A stretch of DNA of 64,000 nt from Tenacibaculum discolor (GCF_003664185.1 NZ_RCCS01000007.1:1-64000); one strand, 5' to 3'; positions 16,482 to 26,401 are shown, numbered from the stretch's first letter. Notes: generated by a model from the sequence alone, not told the origin. A program made the numbers and translations.

Positions 16482-17223
16482 GCATTTATATGCTTTAGTA
16501 GGAAAGAATATTTCGTACTCATTTTCTCGTGGATACTTTACCGAAAAGTTTGAAAAACTAGACTTAAAAAATCATGAGTATATCAATTTTGATATTCAAT
16601 CAATACATGAGCTTCCTCAAAAAATAAAAGAAAATAAAAAACAGTTAAAAGGAATGAATGTAACAATTCCATATAAATTAGATGTTTTTAATTTTTTAGA
16701 TAGAATAGATAAGAAAGCTTTAAAAGTAGGTGCAGTAAACACTATTAAAATAACTAAAAAAGGAAGATTAAAAGGGTATAATACTGATGTATATGGTTTT
16801 AAAAAATCATTAAAACCATTATTAAAAAAACGACATAAAAAAGCCTTGATATTAGGAACAGGAGGAGCGTCAAAAGCAGTAGCTTATGTACTTGAAGGTT
16901 TAGGGATAAAGTATAGATATGTTTCTAGAACCCCTGAAGGAAAAAAGCAAATTTCGTATCAAGATATTGATAAAGAACTTATAGAGTCATATACCGTTAT
17001 TGTAAATTGTACCCCTTTAGGTACACACCCAAATGTGGAGAATTCTCCTGATATTCCATATGAGTTTTTATCAGATAAACATTTATTGTATGATTTAATA
17101 TACAACCCACCAGAAACCACTTTTTTGAGAAAAGGGAGAGAGCAAGGAGCAACTATAAAAAATGGATTAGAGATGTTACAGCTTCAAGCAGAAAAAGCTT
17201 GGAAAATATGGAACGATAGCTAA
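16462..17223 (+). CDS. aroE: Shikimate dehydrogenase
   Basis: 253 aa from the ATG at 16462; a TTG at 16453 would add three residues. Reduces 3-dehydroshikimate with NADPH in aromatic amino acid synthesis. Catalytic Lys72 lies in NVTIPYK and Asp109 in GYNTD. The NADP-binding loop is GTGGASKAVAY (about 136-146). The C-terminal KNGLEMLQLQAEKAW is typical. It overlaps the upstream DUF368 gene by 20 bases. Confidence 0.95.
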   Translation: MTKKENKHLYALVGKNISYSFSRGYFTEKFEKLDLKNHEYINFDIQSIHELPQKIKENKKQLKGMNVTIPYKLDVFNFLDRIDKKALKVGAVNTIKITKKGRLKGYNTDVYGFKKSLKPLLKKRHKKALILGTGGASKAVAYVLEGLGIKYRYVSRTPEGKKQISYQDIDKELIESYTVIVNCTPLGTHPNVENSPDIPYEFLSDKHLLYDLIYNPPETTFLRKGREQGATIKNGLEMLQLQAEKAWKIWNDS

Positions 17224-17309
17224 AATTTTAAAAACTAAAATAAAATTTGCTATTCTCTAAGAATCCTTATCTTTATAATCTAAATCAAAGGAACTTAAAC
17301 ATTGTAGAT

Positions 17310-19154
17310 ATGTTAGAAAATAACGAAGAGAAAGTAGAAAAACCAATTACAGAAGAGCAAACGAAGACAAATAACGATACTGAAAATGCTGTTAATGAGG
17401 TTGAAAATGAAGTAGCTAATGAGTCTGAAAAAGCAGATGAAAAGCATGAAATTCCAATGCTAGACTACGCTTCGATGGAGTTAGAGAAATTGGTTGATGA
17501 ATTAAAAAAACTGCTAAAAAGTCACCCAATACAACAACTAAAATCAAATGTAGATGCTATTAAAACAGCATTCAATTCAAAGTTTGGAGCTTTATTAGCA
17601 AAGAAAAAAGAAGCATTTTTAGCAGATGGAGGAAATTCTATAGACTTCCAGTTTTCTAGCCCAGTAAAAACAGAATATAATAATTTATTAGGTGAGTATA
17701 AAGCGAAACGCGATGCTTACTATTCTCAGTTAGAAAAACAACTAAAAGAAAATTTAGAGAGAAGGAATAATTTAATTGAAGAGTTAAAGACTTTGATTAA
17801 GGATGCTGACCCTAAAACGATGTATAACGATTTTCAAGAAATTCAAAATCGTTGGAAGAGTGTAGGAGCAGTGCCAAAAACAAAGTACAATGATACTTGG
17901 AGAACATACCATCATCATGTAGAACGTTTTTACGATTTACTACACTTAAATAAAGATTTTAGAGAGTTAGACTTCAAACATAATTTAGAAGAAAAACTAC
18001 GATTAATAGAAAGAGCAGAAGCTTTAAGTGATGTAGAAGATGTTAATGTGGCTTTTAAAGAGTTACAAGAATTGCATCGTATGTGGAAGGAAGATATAGG
18101 ACCTGTATCAAGAGAGCATAGAGAAGATGTTTGGGGTAGGTTTAGTGAAGCAACTAAGAAAATTCACGATAGACGCCATCAACACTACAGAGAGTTAAAG
18201 TCAAAACATCAAGAAATGATTGATGCTAAATTGGCTATAGCTGCAGAAATCAATGCGTACGACACATCAAACAATAAAACACACAACGACTGGCAAAAAA
18301 GTATCGCAGAAATAGAAAAGTTACGCAAAAAATACTTTGACATAGGTAAGTTACCTTACAGTAAAAGTGAGGCTGTATGGCAAGAGTTTAAAACAGCTAC
18401 AAAAAAGTTTAACTCTGCAAAAAATGCTTTTTATAAGCAAGAAAAAAGTGCTCAAAACGAGAACTTAAAAAAGAAAATGGAATTGGTAGAGCTTGCTGAA
18501 AGCTTAAAAGATAGCGAAGACTGGAGCGAAACTACCAATACAATGAAACGCATTCAATCTGATTGGAAAAAAATAGGGCATGTGCCTAGAAAATTTTCTG
18601 ACGATATTTGGAAGCGATTTAAGAATGCTTGTAATCATTATTTCGACAGGTTACACGCTCGTAAAAATGAAGAGAATAAAGAACAGTTAGCGGTAGTAGA
18701 AGCTAAAAAAGAATTTATAGAGCAAATTAAAACTGCTGAAATTTCTACAGAAGAAGATGTAGAAAAAACATTGGCAGATTGGAGAGCGCTAGGTGCTTTA
18801 CCAAGAAATGCACGTTACTTAGACGAAAAATTCAATAAAGCAATGGATGCACATCTAGATAAATTAGACATGGGCAGAATTGATATTGAAATGATGAAGT
18901 TTAAAGGTGTTGTTGATACTTATTTAGCGCAAGAAGATTACAGAAAATTAGATAGTGAACAGTTCTTTATTAGAAAGAAAATAGATGAAACTGTACGCGA
19001 AATGCAACAGTTAGAAAACAACTTAAGCTTTATTTCAAACGCTACAGAAGATAACCCTTTAGTACAAAATGTTCGTAAGGGAATTCAAGACTTTAAAGAC
19101 CAATTAGATCTTTGGCAAGAAAAACTAGACTACTTAAAAAGATTAGATTACTAA
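17310..19154 (+). CDS. DUF349 repeat protein
   Basis: About 614 aa from the ATG at 17310; an in-frame TTG at 17247 is less likely. It is acidic at the N-terminus, then almost entirely helical and charged. Five DUF349 units are recognisable by a W-x-x-(I/V/L)-G-x-(V/L)-P core followed by a helix (RWKSVGAVP, MWKEDIGPV, KYFDIGKLP, DWKKIGHVP, DWRALGALP). Function is not established; the family is widespread in Bacteroidota and probably cytoplasmic. Last gene of the rightward unit; a strong terminator follows. Confidence 0.85.
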   Translation: MLENNEEKVEKPITEEQTKTNNDTENAVNEVENEVANESEKADEKHEIPMLDYASMELEKLVDELKKLLKSHPIQQLKSNVDAIKTAFNSKFGALLAKKKEAFLADGGNSIDFQFSSPVKTEYNNLLGEYKAKRDAYYSQLEKQLKENLERRNNLIEELKTLIKDADPKTMYNDFQEIQNRWKSVGAVPKTKYNDTWRTYHHHVERFYDLLHLNKDFRELDFKHNLEEKLRLIERAEALSDVEDVNVAFKELQELHRMWKEDIGPVSREHREDVWGRFSEATKKIHDRRHQHYRELKSKHQEMIDAKLAIAAEINAYDTSNNKTHNDWQKSIAEIEKLRKKYFDIGKLPYSKSEAVWQEFKTATKKFNSAKNAFYKQEKSAQNENLKKKMELVELAESLKDSEDWSETTNTMKRIQSDWKKIGHVPRKFSDDIWKRFKNACNHYFDRLHARKNEENKEQLAVVEAKKEFIEQIKTAEISTEEDVEKTLADWRALGALPRNARYLDEKFNKAMDAHLDKLDMGRIDIEMMKFKGVVDTYLAQEDYRKLDSEQFFIRKKIDETVREMQQLENNLSFISNATEDNPLVQNVRKGIQDFKDQLDLWQEKLDYLKRLDY

Positions 19155-19172
19155 GATAATTTAGCAATCATA

Positions 19173-19207
19173 AAAAAACTCGAATCTTAAATGGTTCGAG
19201 TTTTTTT
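19173..19207. terminator. Bidirectional terminator after the DUF349 gene
   Basis: The stem aaaactcgaa/ttcgagtttt is flanked by A and T runs. It serves the DUF349 gene and also lies just behind the convergent minus-strand gene at 19212. Confidence 0.85.
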
Positions 19208-19211
19208 ATGT

Positions 19212-19619
19212 TTATTTTTTAGCAAGTTGTTTGGCTATCATGAACTCAAAACTCAATAGAATAAGGATAATCAAGGTTTCAGCTAGAATATAAATCCACC
19301 CTAAATAAGTAATAGTTTTTAAATGATAGAGAGTAACTCCAACAGAAAAACAGCAATATAGTAGGTTTGCAACTGCGATTCCTTCTAAAAAAGACTTAAG
19401 ATTATTGTGCTTTTTTCGATAACAGTAAAAATCATAGATAGCAAAGAGCAAAGGAAAAACCGCTAGAAAATAAAGAGTAGAAGGAGGGATTCCTATGATA
19501 CTTTCAAATTTTACTAATACAATACCCAATAAAAAAGCAGATAAAACTGCTCCTAATCCATCAATAAAGAACAGCTTTTTAGGGTTAAGTGTAAAACTTT
19601 TTAATAACCGCTTAATCAT
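19212..19619 (-). CDS. Small four-helix membrane protein of unknown function
   Basis: 135 aa. Four hydrophobic segments (about residues 20-38, 45-63, 75-97 and 104-127) with short polar loops and basic N- and C-termini. I recognise no family signature. It sits 21 bases downstream of the M1 peptidase gene on the same strand and may be co-transcribed with it. Confidence 0.65.
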   Translation of the reverse strand: MIKRLLKSFTLNPKKLFFIDGLGAVLSAFLLGIVLVKFESIIGIPPSTLYFLAVFPLLFAIYDFYCYRKKHNNLKSFLEGIAVANLLYCCFSVGVTLYHLKTITYLGWIYILAETLIILILLSFEFMIAKQLAKK

Positions 19620-19640
19620 AAAAAAGATAGAATGAAGTTT

Positions 19641-21311
19641 TTAAACGGATTTAGAGTTTACATAATAATTTTTGTCAACTTCAATAGAGTTTCCTTTAAT
19701 AGTTTTTGTTTGCCAATTCTCAGTAGGGTTTATCAATTCAACCTTTCCATCAATAGTTACTTTTACTGGCATATTAAAACCTTTAACAACATTGTTCCAG
19801 CGATATTTTAAGGTGTTGTTTTTAATTGTATACTCAAACTCAGGAATCTTCACCGTACGTAAATATTGATCGAATACTTTACTTAAATCAATACCTGATT
19901 TTTCAATAATATATTGCTCGATTTCTTCAGTAGTTACTGTTTTATGGTAAAAATCAGCATTCAAACCACGTAAAATTTGACGCCACTTTTCATCATCATT
20001 TACCAATTGACGAATGGTATGTAACATATTTGCTCCCTTATAATACATATCACCTGAACCTTCATTGTTTACGTTATAATGACCAATAATTGGTTTATCA
20101 TTTTGAATAGAACTTCGTGTTCCAATAACATATTCAGCAGACGCTTCTTTTCCGTAATAATAATCTAAGAACAAGTTTTCTGAATAAGCAGTAAAACTCT
20201 CATGAACCCACATATCGGCAATGTCTTTATCTGTTATATTATTTGCAAACCATTCATGACCAGATTCGTGAATAATAATGAAATCAAATTTCAAGCCCCA
20301 GCCAGTTCCAGATAAATCTCTACCTAAATATCCATTTTTATATTGATTTCCGTAAGTAACTGAACTTTGATGCTCCATTCCTAAGTACGGAACTTCTACT
20401 AGTTTAAAACCATCTTCATAAAAGGGATATTTACCAAACCAATGTTCAAAAGCTTTCATCATTTTAGGAGCATCTTTAAACTGCTTTTTGGCTTTTTTAA
20501 GATTGTCACGTAACACATAATAATTCATGTCTAACTCTCCATCTTCACCTTGGTATTTCTCAGAAAAATGTACATAATCCCCAATATTTACATTTACTCC
20601 ATAGTTGTTAATTGGATTGTCTACGAACCAATGGTAGGTGGTTGTGTTATCATTGTGTTGTTCAATATTACGTAAACGCCCATTAGAAACATCCATTAAG
20701 TTTTTAGGTACACGAACACTAATCGCCATACTATCCACCTCGTCGTACATATGGTCTTTATTTGGCCACCAAACACTAGCTCCTAATCCTTGACATGAAG
20801 TAGCAACAAAATGATTTCCATTACTATCTTTTTTCCAAGAAAAACCACCATCCCAAGGAGCTCTAATCGCTTCTTTTGGGTTTCCTTCGTAATACACATC
20901 AACAGAATTTATAGCTCCTTCTTTTTGCGGAGATTTCAGTTGAATAAAATGTGCGTTACCTTCAGAAACAACTTTTAGCTCTTCATTATTTTGAATCGCT
21001 TTGGTAATTTTTAAAGGAGGTTGTAAATCTATTTGTAAAACTTGATGAGGTTTCAAAACTTTATATTGTACAGTGTTTTTTCCTTTAATAAATTTTTTAT
21101 CAGGATTCACAGCTACATTAAGGTGGTAATATGTTAAGTCCCACCACGATCTTTCTAGAGTAATAGAACCACGCAAAGAATCTTGGCGTGTAAATGTTTC
21201 ACTTTTAGAAAATAACGATGTGCTTTTTTGAGCAGTAGAAGAAGAACATCCAGCAATTAATATCGCCAAAGATGTCATAAAAACTGATAAAGAAAATGTT
21301 TTTTTATGCAT
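19641..21311 (-). CDS. M1-family (gluzincin) aminopeptidase, lipoprotein
   Basis: 556 aa. A lipoprotein signal ends LIAGC with Cys22. An aminopeptidase N-like beta domain precedes the thermolysin-like catalytic domain, with zinc motif HESGH (His348, Glu349, His352) and third ligand Glu371 (HEXXH-X18-E). No C-terminal HEAT domain is present, so it is a short-form M1 peptidase, probably outer-membrane or periplasmic, cutting N-terminal residues from peptides. Confidence 0.9.
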   Translation of the reverse strand: MHKKTFSLSVFMTSLAILIAGCSSSTAQKSTSLFSKSETFTRQDSLRGSITLERSWWDLTYYHLNVAVNPDKKFIKGKNTVQYKVLKPHQVLQIDLQPPLKITKAIQNNEELKVVSEGNAHFIQLKSPQKEGAINSVDVYYEGNPKEAIRAPWDGGFSWKKDSNGNHFVATSCQGLGASVWWPNKDHMYDEVDSMAISVRVPKNLMDVSNGRLRNIEQHNDNTTTYHWFVDNPINNYGVNVNIGDYVHFSEKYQGEDGELDMNYYVLRDNLKKAKKQFKDAPKMMKAFEHWFGKYPFYEDGFKLVEVPYLGMEHQSSVTYGNQYKNGYLGRDLSGTGWGLKFDFIIIHESGHEWFANNITDKDIADMWVHESFTAYSENLFLDYYYGKEASAEYVIGTRSSIQNDKPIIGHYNVNNEGSGDMYYKGANMLHTIRQLVNDDEKWRQILRGLNADFYHKTVTTEEIEQYIIEKSGIDLSKVFDQYLRTVKIPEFEYTIKNNTLKYRWNNVVKGFNMPVKVTIDGKVELINPTENWQTKTIKGNSIEVDKNYYVNSKSV

Positions 21312-21403
21312 AGTGTTTGTTCTTGATGGGATAAAACGCTAAGATAAGTTTTAAAGTTTTTTTATTGGAGGCAACTTTAAGATATTTGCTTAAAATTACA
21401 AGA

Positions 21404-22204
21404 ATGTCAAAAATAGTTTTCATAACAGGAGCTTCTTCAGGAATAGGAAAATCAATTGCTACTTATTTACATGATAGAGGATTTAAAATTTACGGAACAA
21501 GTAGAAATCCTCAAAAAGTAAATGCTCCGTTTCAAATGGTAGCATTAGATGTAACTAATCAAGAATTGATAAAGAAAGCTGTAGAAGAAGTAATTACTGC
21601 TGAAGGAAAGATTGATGTGTTAATAAACAATGCAGGAAAAGGAATTACAGGCCCTATTGAAGATACTCCAACAGAAGAAATAAAAGATAATTTTAATACA
21701 AACTTCTTTGGAGTAATTGATGTAGTTAAAGAAGTATTACCTTATATGCGAAGGCAACAATCAGGAACGATTATTAATACAACATCAATCGCAGGGTACA
21801 TGGGGTTACCTTTTAGAGGGATTTATTCTGCAAGTAAAGGAGCGTTAGAATTAGTAACAGAAGCGTTGAGTATGGAGGTAAAAAGCTTCGGAATTAAGGT
21901 TGTAAACGTAGCTCCAGGAGATTTTGCCACGAATATTGCTGCGGGAAGATACCATACACCTGTTTTTGAAAATTCTGCTTACAAAGAAAAATATGCTGAA
22001 AATTTAGCTTTAATGGATGCTCATGTTGATTCGGGAGCAGACCCAATACTTATGGCAGAAGCAATTTATAAAATCATTGAAAATAAGAATCCTAAAATTC
22101 ACTATAAAGTTGGTGGATTTATGGAGAAATTTTCAATTGTATTAAAAAGAATCTTACCTGATAAAGTTTATGAAAAATTACTAATGAATCATTATAAATT
22201 GTAA
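21404..22204 (+). CDS. Short-chain dehydrogenase/reductase (SDR)
   Basis: 266 aa from ATG 21404 (an upstream TTG at 21365 would add 13 residues without homology). Classical SDR: cofactor loop TGASSGIG near the N-terminus, NNAG, catalytic Ser in TTSIAG, and YSASK (Tyr and Lys). NADPH preference is suggested by TSRNPQK after the second strand. Substrate unknown. Confidence 0.9.
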   Translation: MSKIVFITGASSGIGKSIATYLHDRGFKIYGTSRNPQKVNAPFQMVALDVTNQELIKKAVEEVITAEGKIDVLINNAGKGITGPIEDTPTEEIKDNFNTNFFGVIDVVKEVLPYMRRQQSGTIINTTSIAGYMGLPFRGIYSASKGALELVTEALSMEVKSFGIKVVNVAPGDFATNIAAGRYHTPVFENSAYKEKYAENLALMDAHVDSGADPILMAEAIYKIIENKNPKIHYKVGGFMEKFSIVLKRILPDKVYEKLLMNHYKL

Positions 22205-22329
22205 ATTCGCAGAAGATTAGTAATTAAAGAAAATTACGGCATAAAATATTGTTTTATGCGTTGTTTTAAAGAGAGTTGTACTCTCGTAGAATTCAAAAAT
22301 TAGAACACAACTACATAATAAATATACAG

Positions 22330-22983
22330 ATGAAATTTTTTATTGATACAGCTAACTTAGATCAAATTAGAGAAGCACAGGCTTTAGGTATTTTAGATGG
22401 GGTAACAACAAACCCGTCATTAATGGCTAAAGAAGGTATAACAGGAGAAGATAACATTATCAACCACTACAAAGCAATTTGCGAAATAGTAGAAGGAGAT
22501 GTTTCTGCTGAGGTAATCTCTACTAATTTTGACGGAATGGTGAAGGAAGGAGAAGCGTTAGCTGCTTTAAACCCTCAAATCGTAGTAAAATTACCTATGA
22601 TTAAAGATGGTATTAAAGCATGTAAATATTTTTCTGATAAAGGAATAAAAACCAATGTAACTCTGGTATTTTCAGCAGGTCAAGCATTATTGGCAGCAAA
22701 AGCAGGAGCAACATATGTGTCTCCGTTTATTGGTCGTTTAGATGATATTTCTACAGATGGTTTAAACCTAATCGCTGAAATTCGCCAAATTTTTGATAAC
22801 TATGCTTTTGAAACAGAAATTTTAGCAGCTTCTGTGCGTCACACAATGCATATTATTGATTGTGCTAAGATTGGTGCTGATGTTATGACTGGACCTTTAA
22901 GTGCAATTGAAGGATTATTAAAGCACCCATTAACAGATATTGGTTTAGCTAAATTTTTAGCAGATTATAAAAAAGGAAACTAA
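22330..22983 (+). CDS. tal: Transaldolase (fructose-6-phosphate aldolase-like family)
   Basis: 217 aa from ATG 22330. A short-form transaldolase of the pentose phosphate pathway. The Schiff-base Lys is Lys87 in VVKLPM; the start [13 protein letters not shown] and TTNPSL are family hallmarks. Whether it acts as transaldolase or fructose-6-phosphate aldolase cannot be told with certainty. A TTG at 22276 upstream is in frame but unlikely. Confidence 0.93.
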   Translation: MKFFIDTANLDQIREAQALGILDGVTTNPSLMAKEGITGEDNIINHYKAICEIVEGDVSAEVISTNFDGMVKEGEALAALNPQIVVKLPMIKDGIKACKYFSDKGIKTNVTLVFSAGQALLAAKAGATYVSPFIGRLDDISTDGLNLIAEIRQIFDNYAFETEILAASVRHTMHIIDCAKIGADVMTGPLSAIEGLLKHPLTDIGLAKFLADYKKGN

Positions 22984-23011
22984 CCAACAAAGTAGGTTTT
23001 AGTATTTTGTT

Positions 23012-23031
23012 ATTCCCGCGAAAGCGGGAAT
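23012..23031. repeat. Short GC-rich hairpin, 8-bp stem with GAAA loop
   Basis: attcccgc (23012-23019), gaaa, gcgggaat (23024-23031): a perfect stem with a GNRA tetraloop between tal and menD, standing out in AT-rich DNA. It may end tal transcription weakly (tctcattttt follows) or be a copy of a dispersed flavobacterial intergenic hairpin; the latter is recollection, not something shown in this window. Confidence 0.6.
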
Positions 23032-23048
23032 CTCATTTTTAAAAAGAT

Positions 23049-24701
23049 ATGTACCCAAAAAAAGAACTCGCACAATTAGTAGTTTCAGCATGTAATCAAT
23101 TTAATATTGATACTGTTGTAATTTCACCAGGCTCTCGTAATGCACCGCTTACTGTTGGATTTTCAAATCATCCAGGAATAGAAGCACTAAGTGTAGTAGA
23201 TGAGCGTTGTGCAGCCTTTTTTGCAATGGGAATAGCACAACAAAAGCAACAACCTGTAGCTATTGTATGTTCTTCAGGATCAGCTTTGTTGAATTATTAT
23301 CCTGCAATAGCAGAAGCTTTTTATAGCAATATTCCATTAGTTGTAATTTCAGCAGATAGACCTAAGCATTTAATTGATATTGGTGACGGACAAACTATTC
23401 GTCAAGAAAATGTGTTTGAAAACCATATTTTGTTTTCGGCTAATTTGATTGAAGAAGAAAGTCAGTTAAAAAATAATATCAGTTTATTAATTGAAGCATT
23501 ACAAACTTCAATCACTCAAAATGGACCAGTTCATATCAATGTTCCGTTTGATGAGCCTTTATATGAAACAGTAGAAGAACTAACATCTTTTGATTTTTCA
23601 AGTGTTATTGCGAGTAAAAAGAAGCAGTTTGTTGATTTAAACAAGTTAACTTCTATTTGGAATACTTCAACTAAAAAAATGATTTTGGTAGGAAGTAGCT
23701 TTCCAGATACTGAACTTCAAAAAATATTGAATGTGTATGCGGAAGATACCTCTGTTTTAGTGTTTACAGAAACAACATCAAACGTATACCATCCAAAATT
23801 TATTAATAGTATGGATAAATTAATATCTAAGTTAACTGAAGACGAGTATAAAGAACTGCAACCTGAAGTATTAGTTACTTTGGGAGGAATGGTAATATCA
23901 AAAAGAATAAAACAATTCTTACGAAAGTTACAGCCAAAACATCATTGGCATGTTGATGAGTTAAAGGCAATGGATACTTATCATTGTTTGTCTGAGTTTA
24001 TACAAATAAAACCAGTTGCATTTTTAACAGAACTCTCACAGGAAAAGAAAAATGTAGATAGTGATTATCAAACAAGATGGCTGGAAGAGAAAAAACATAG
24101 AGCTATTAAGCATGAAGAATATTTGAAAAGTTGTGAATATTCGGATTTAAAATCTTTTGAGGTTATTTTAAATAATATTCCTGATAACTTACAAGTACAA
24201 ATTAGTAATAGTTCTATAATCAGGTACTCGCAATTGTTTGATGTAAACTCTACGCTGCAAGTATTTTGCAACAGAGGAACAAGTGGAATTGATGGAAGCA
24301 CAAGTACAGCTGTAGGAGCAGCATTTGCTTCAAAAAATCAAACAGTATTTATAACAGGAGATCTAAGTTTCTTTTATGATAGTAATGCGTTGTGGAATAC
24401 CAATATACCGAAGAATTTTAGAATTATTATTTTAAACAATGCAGGAGGTGGAATTTTTAGGTACATACCAGGTCCATTAACAACAAATGCTACGAAGTAT
24501 TTTGAGACACCACATGGTTTAAACGCTGAATATTTGTCAAAAATGTATGGTTTTGAATATGTTCAAGTAAAAGATTTAAAGAGCTTGCAAACAAGTTTGA
24601 CTTCGTTTTATTCAGAATCGAATCAACCAAAAATAATGGAGGTTTTTACCCCAAAAGAAATAAATGATGTAGTTTTAAAAAACTATTTTAAAAACTTATA
24701 A
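23049..24701 (+). CDS. menD: 2-succinyl-5-enolpyruvyl-6-hydroxy-3-cyclohexene-1-carboxylate synthase MenD
   Basis: 550 aa. ThDP-dependent condensation of isochorismate and 2-oxoglutarate in menaquinone synthesis. The N-terminal SPGSRNAPL, DERCAAFFA and the ThDP/Mg motif GDLSFFYD...NNAGGGIF are characteristic. It is followed by a one-base gap and the S1/winged-helix gene. menB lies 1.7 kb downstream, interrupted by an opposite-strand gene. Confidence 0.97.
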   Translation: MYPKKELAQLVVSACNQFNIDTVVISPGSRNAPLTVGFSNHPGIEALSVVDERCAAFFAMGIAQQKQQPVAIVCSSGSALLNYYPAIAEAFYSNIPLVVISADRPKHLIDIGDGQTIRQENVFENHILFSANLIEEESQLKNNISLLIEALQTSITQNGPVHINVPFDEPLYETVEELTSFDFSSVIASKKKQFVDLNKLTSIWNTSTKKMILVGSSFPDTELQKILNVYAEDTSVLVFTETTSNVYHPKFINSMDKLISKLTEDEYKELQPEVLVTLGGMVISKRIKQFLRKLQPKHHWHVDELKAMDTYHCLSEFIQIKPVAFLTELSQEKKNVDSDYQTRWLEEKKHRAIKHEEYLKSCEYSDLKSFEVILNNIPDNLQVQISNSSIIRYSQLFDVNSTLQVFCNRGTSGIDGSTSTAVGAAFASKNQTVFITGDLSFFYDSNALWNTNIPKNFRIIILNNAGGGIFRYIPGPLTTNATKYFETPHGLNAEYLSKMYGFEYVQVKDLKSLQTSLTSFYSESNQPKIMEVFTPKEINDVVLKNYFKNL

Positions 24702-24702
24702 G

Positions 24703-25113
24703 ATGGAATTAAAAGAAGGTGATAAGGTAGATTTAGTAATTGGTGTTCAAACCGCTTTAGGTTACACCGTTTTGATTAATGAAGCTTATGAAGGTTTGCT
24801 ATATAACAATGAAGTTTTTAGTGATGTAGAAGAAGGGATGCGAACAGTAGGGTATATTAAAAAGATACGTGAAGATGAGAAAATTGATGTATCACTGCGT
24901 CCTCAAGGATTTAAAAATGTAATTGATTCAGATATAGATAAAATACTTAAAAAGTTAGAAGAAAAAGGCTTTTTGTTATTAACAGATAAAAGCTCTCCTG
25001 AATCAATTAAATTTCACTTACAAATGAGTAAAAAAGCATTCAAGAGAGCTATTGGCAGCTTGTATAAGAGTAAAAAAATAGAATTACAAGAAGACAGAAT
25101 AGTGTTAAAATAA
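24703..25113 (+). CDS. CvfB-like minimal protein, S1 domain plus winged helix
   Basis: 136 aa. Residues about 1-65 are an S1-type beta-barrel (GDKVDLVIGVQTALGYTVLINEAYEGLLY...IDVSLRP). Residues about 75-136 form a winged helix (ILKKLEEKGFLLLTDKSSPESI...MSKKAFKRAIGSLYKSKKI). This matches the last S1 domain and winged helix of CvfB but lacks the first two S1 domains. It probably binds RNA or DNA. The start lies one base after the menD stop, so it is almost certainly co-transcribed. Confidence 0.82.
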   Translation: MELKEGDKVDLVIGVQTALGYTVLINEAYEGLLYNNEVFSDVEEGMRTVGYIKKIREDEKIDVSLRPQGFKNVIDSDIDKILKKLEEKGFLLLTDKSSPESIKFHLQMSKKAFKRAIGSLYKSKKIELQEDRIVLK

Positions 25114-25114
25114 C

Positions 25115-26347
25115 CTATTCTTGTCCTTCTTTATCTTCAATAATTTCCTCGTCATTATTTTTAATTTCTTCTTTCTTTTTACTTCCCATTAAATCGTTTA
25201 CACGTTTAATATTTTCGTAAAAAGCATTAGCATTAGGGTCAGAAGGATCCATTTTACCATAAGCAGCTTTGTAATAAAAATCAGCTTTTTCATAGTCTTT
25301 TCCTAACTCGTAATACTTACCTATGTAAAAATCACCCATGTGAGAATCAGGATACTTTATCATTACAAAATCACCTAAAACTCTAAGGTAATCACCATCT
25401 TGTCTGTCAATTACAATATCTTCAATAACAAAAATATCATCCAAACGAACATTTAAGTTAGAACCGTATAAATATTGAATATCTAAATATTTTTTCTCAA
25501 CGTATTTAATAGCGTCTAAAGGAGCTAAATCTTTAACATTAGTTTCATATTCCTCTTTAGTAATCTTAGAATATAAACTAAACATTTGTGTAAAAGCTCT
25601 AGGAATGGTTTCTCCAATCATAGCTAAATAGCTAGGAGAAGAATCAAACTCATCAAAAATAACATTAAAGTTTTTAGCTTCATATGATGTTAACAAAGTT
25701 CTAATATCACTAAATCGATTATATTGTTTAGTATCAATATACTTTTTATTATTACTAGTGTACAAAAAGTAAGTGTTGTCTATAGAACCTAATCTGTTAA
25801 GAGAGTACGACTCCATTATTGCAGGAGCAAACTGAGGAAAATCAGGTGTAATACAGATATAAGAATTAAAAACAGGCTTTTCATCCTTTAAATAATGAGT
25901 GATAAAATTAGCAGCCTTTCCTTCACCAACAATTGTCATAAAAGGAGAAGTTCTAAAATTCCCTTCCATAAAAGGAATCAATTCATGTTTAATAAAATTA
26001 AAAAAATGTACACCAGTACTTGTTAAGGAATTATTAGAAGGTATAATAGAAATATCTTTTCCATAAGTACTCTTCATATCAATTCCTACTACAATTTGTC
26101 TTGGCGCTTTATCAACATTAGCATAAAGCTTAGCATTTCCCACATATAAATCAAAAAGGTACTCATCACCTAAAACAATAGCAAGAGGGTAGTTAGTAGT
26201 TTCGTCTACATCATATCCTTTAGGAAGGTAGATTTTTATGTTTCTATCTTTTCCTAACTCTTTCGAATTGACTTTTTGAGTAACAACTTTTTGAGAAAAA
26301 AGACTAGTACTAATTAATAAGGTAAATAATAAATATACTTGTTTCAT
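25115..26347 (-). CDS. Secreted esterase-fold protein lacking the catalytic serine, with C-terminal TPR-like tail
   Basis: About 410 aa from ATG 26347, giving a clean signal peptide ending LFSQ. The body resembles the esterase D alpha/beta-hydrolase family (IYLPKGYDVDETTNYPLAIVLGDEYLF). The nucleophile elbow, usually GHSxGG, reads VGEGKAA, so the serine is replaced by Gly. The C-terminal ~65 residues look TPR-like (GKYYELGKDYEKADFYYKAA). It may be a non-enzymatic binding protein or use another residue. It converges on the menD operon with a one-base gap and no clear terminator. Confidence 0.78.
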   Translation of the reverse strand: MKQVYLLFTLLISTSLFSQKVVTQKVNSKELGKDRNIKIYLPKGYDVDETTNYPLAIVLGDEYLFDLYVGNAKLYANVDKAPRQIVVGIDMKSTYGKDISIIPSNNSLTSTGVHFFNFIKHELIPFMEGNFRTSPFMTIVGEGKAANFITHYLKDEKPVFNSYICITPDFPQFAPAIMESYSLNRLGSIDNTYFLYTSNNKKYIDTKQYNRFSDIRTLLTSYEAKNFNVIFDEFDSSPSYLAMIGETIPRAFTQMFSLYSKITKEEYETNVKDLAPLDAIKYVEKKYLDIQYLYGSNLNVRLDDIFVIEDIVIDRQDGDYLRVLGDFVMIKYPDSHMGDFYIGKYYELGKDYEKADFYYKAAYGKMDPSDPNANAFYENIKRVNDLMGSKKKEEIKNNDEEIIEDKEGQE

Positions 26348-26401
26348 ATTGGGGTAAATTATATCGTTCAAATATAGAAAAGAAAAATAAAGTTATTATG
26401 T

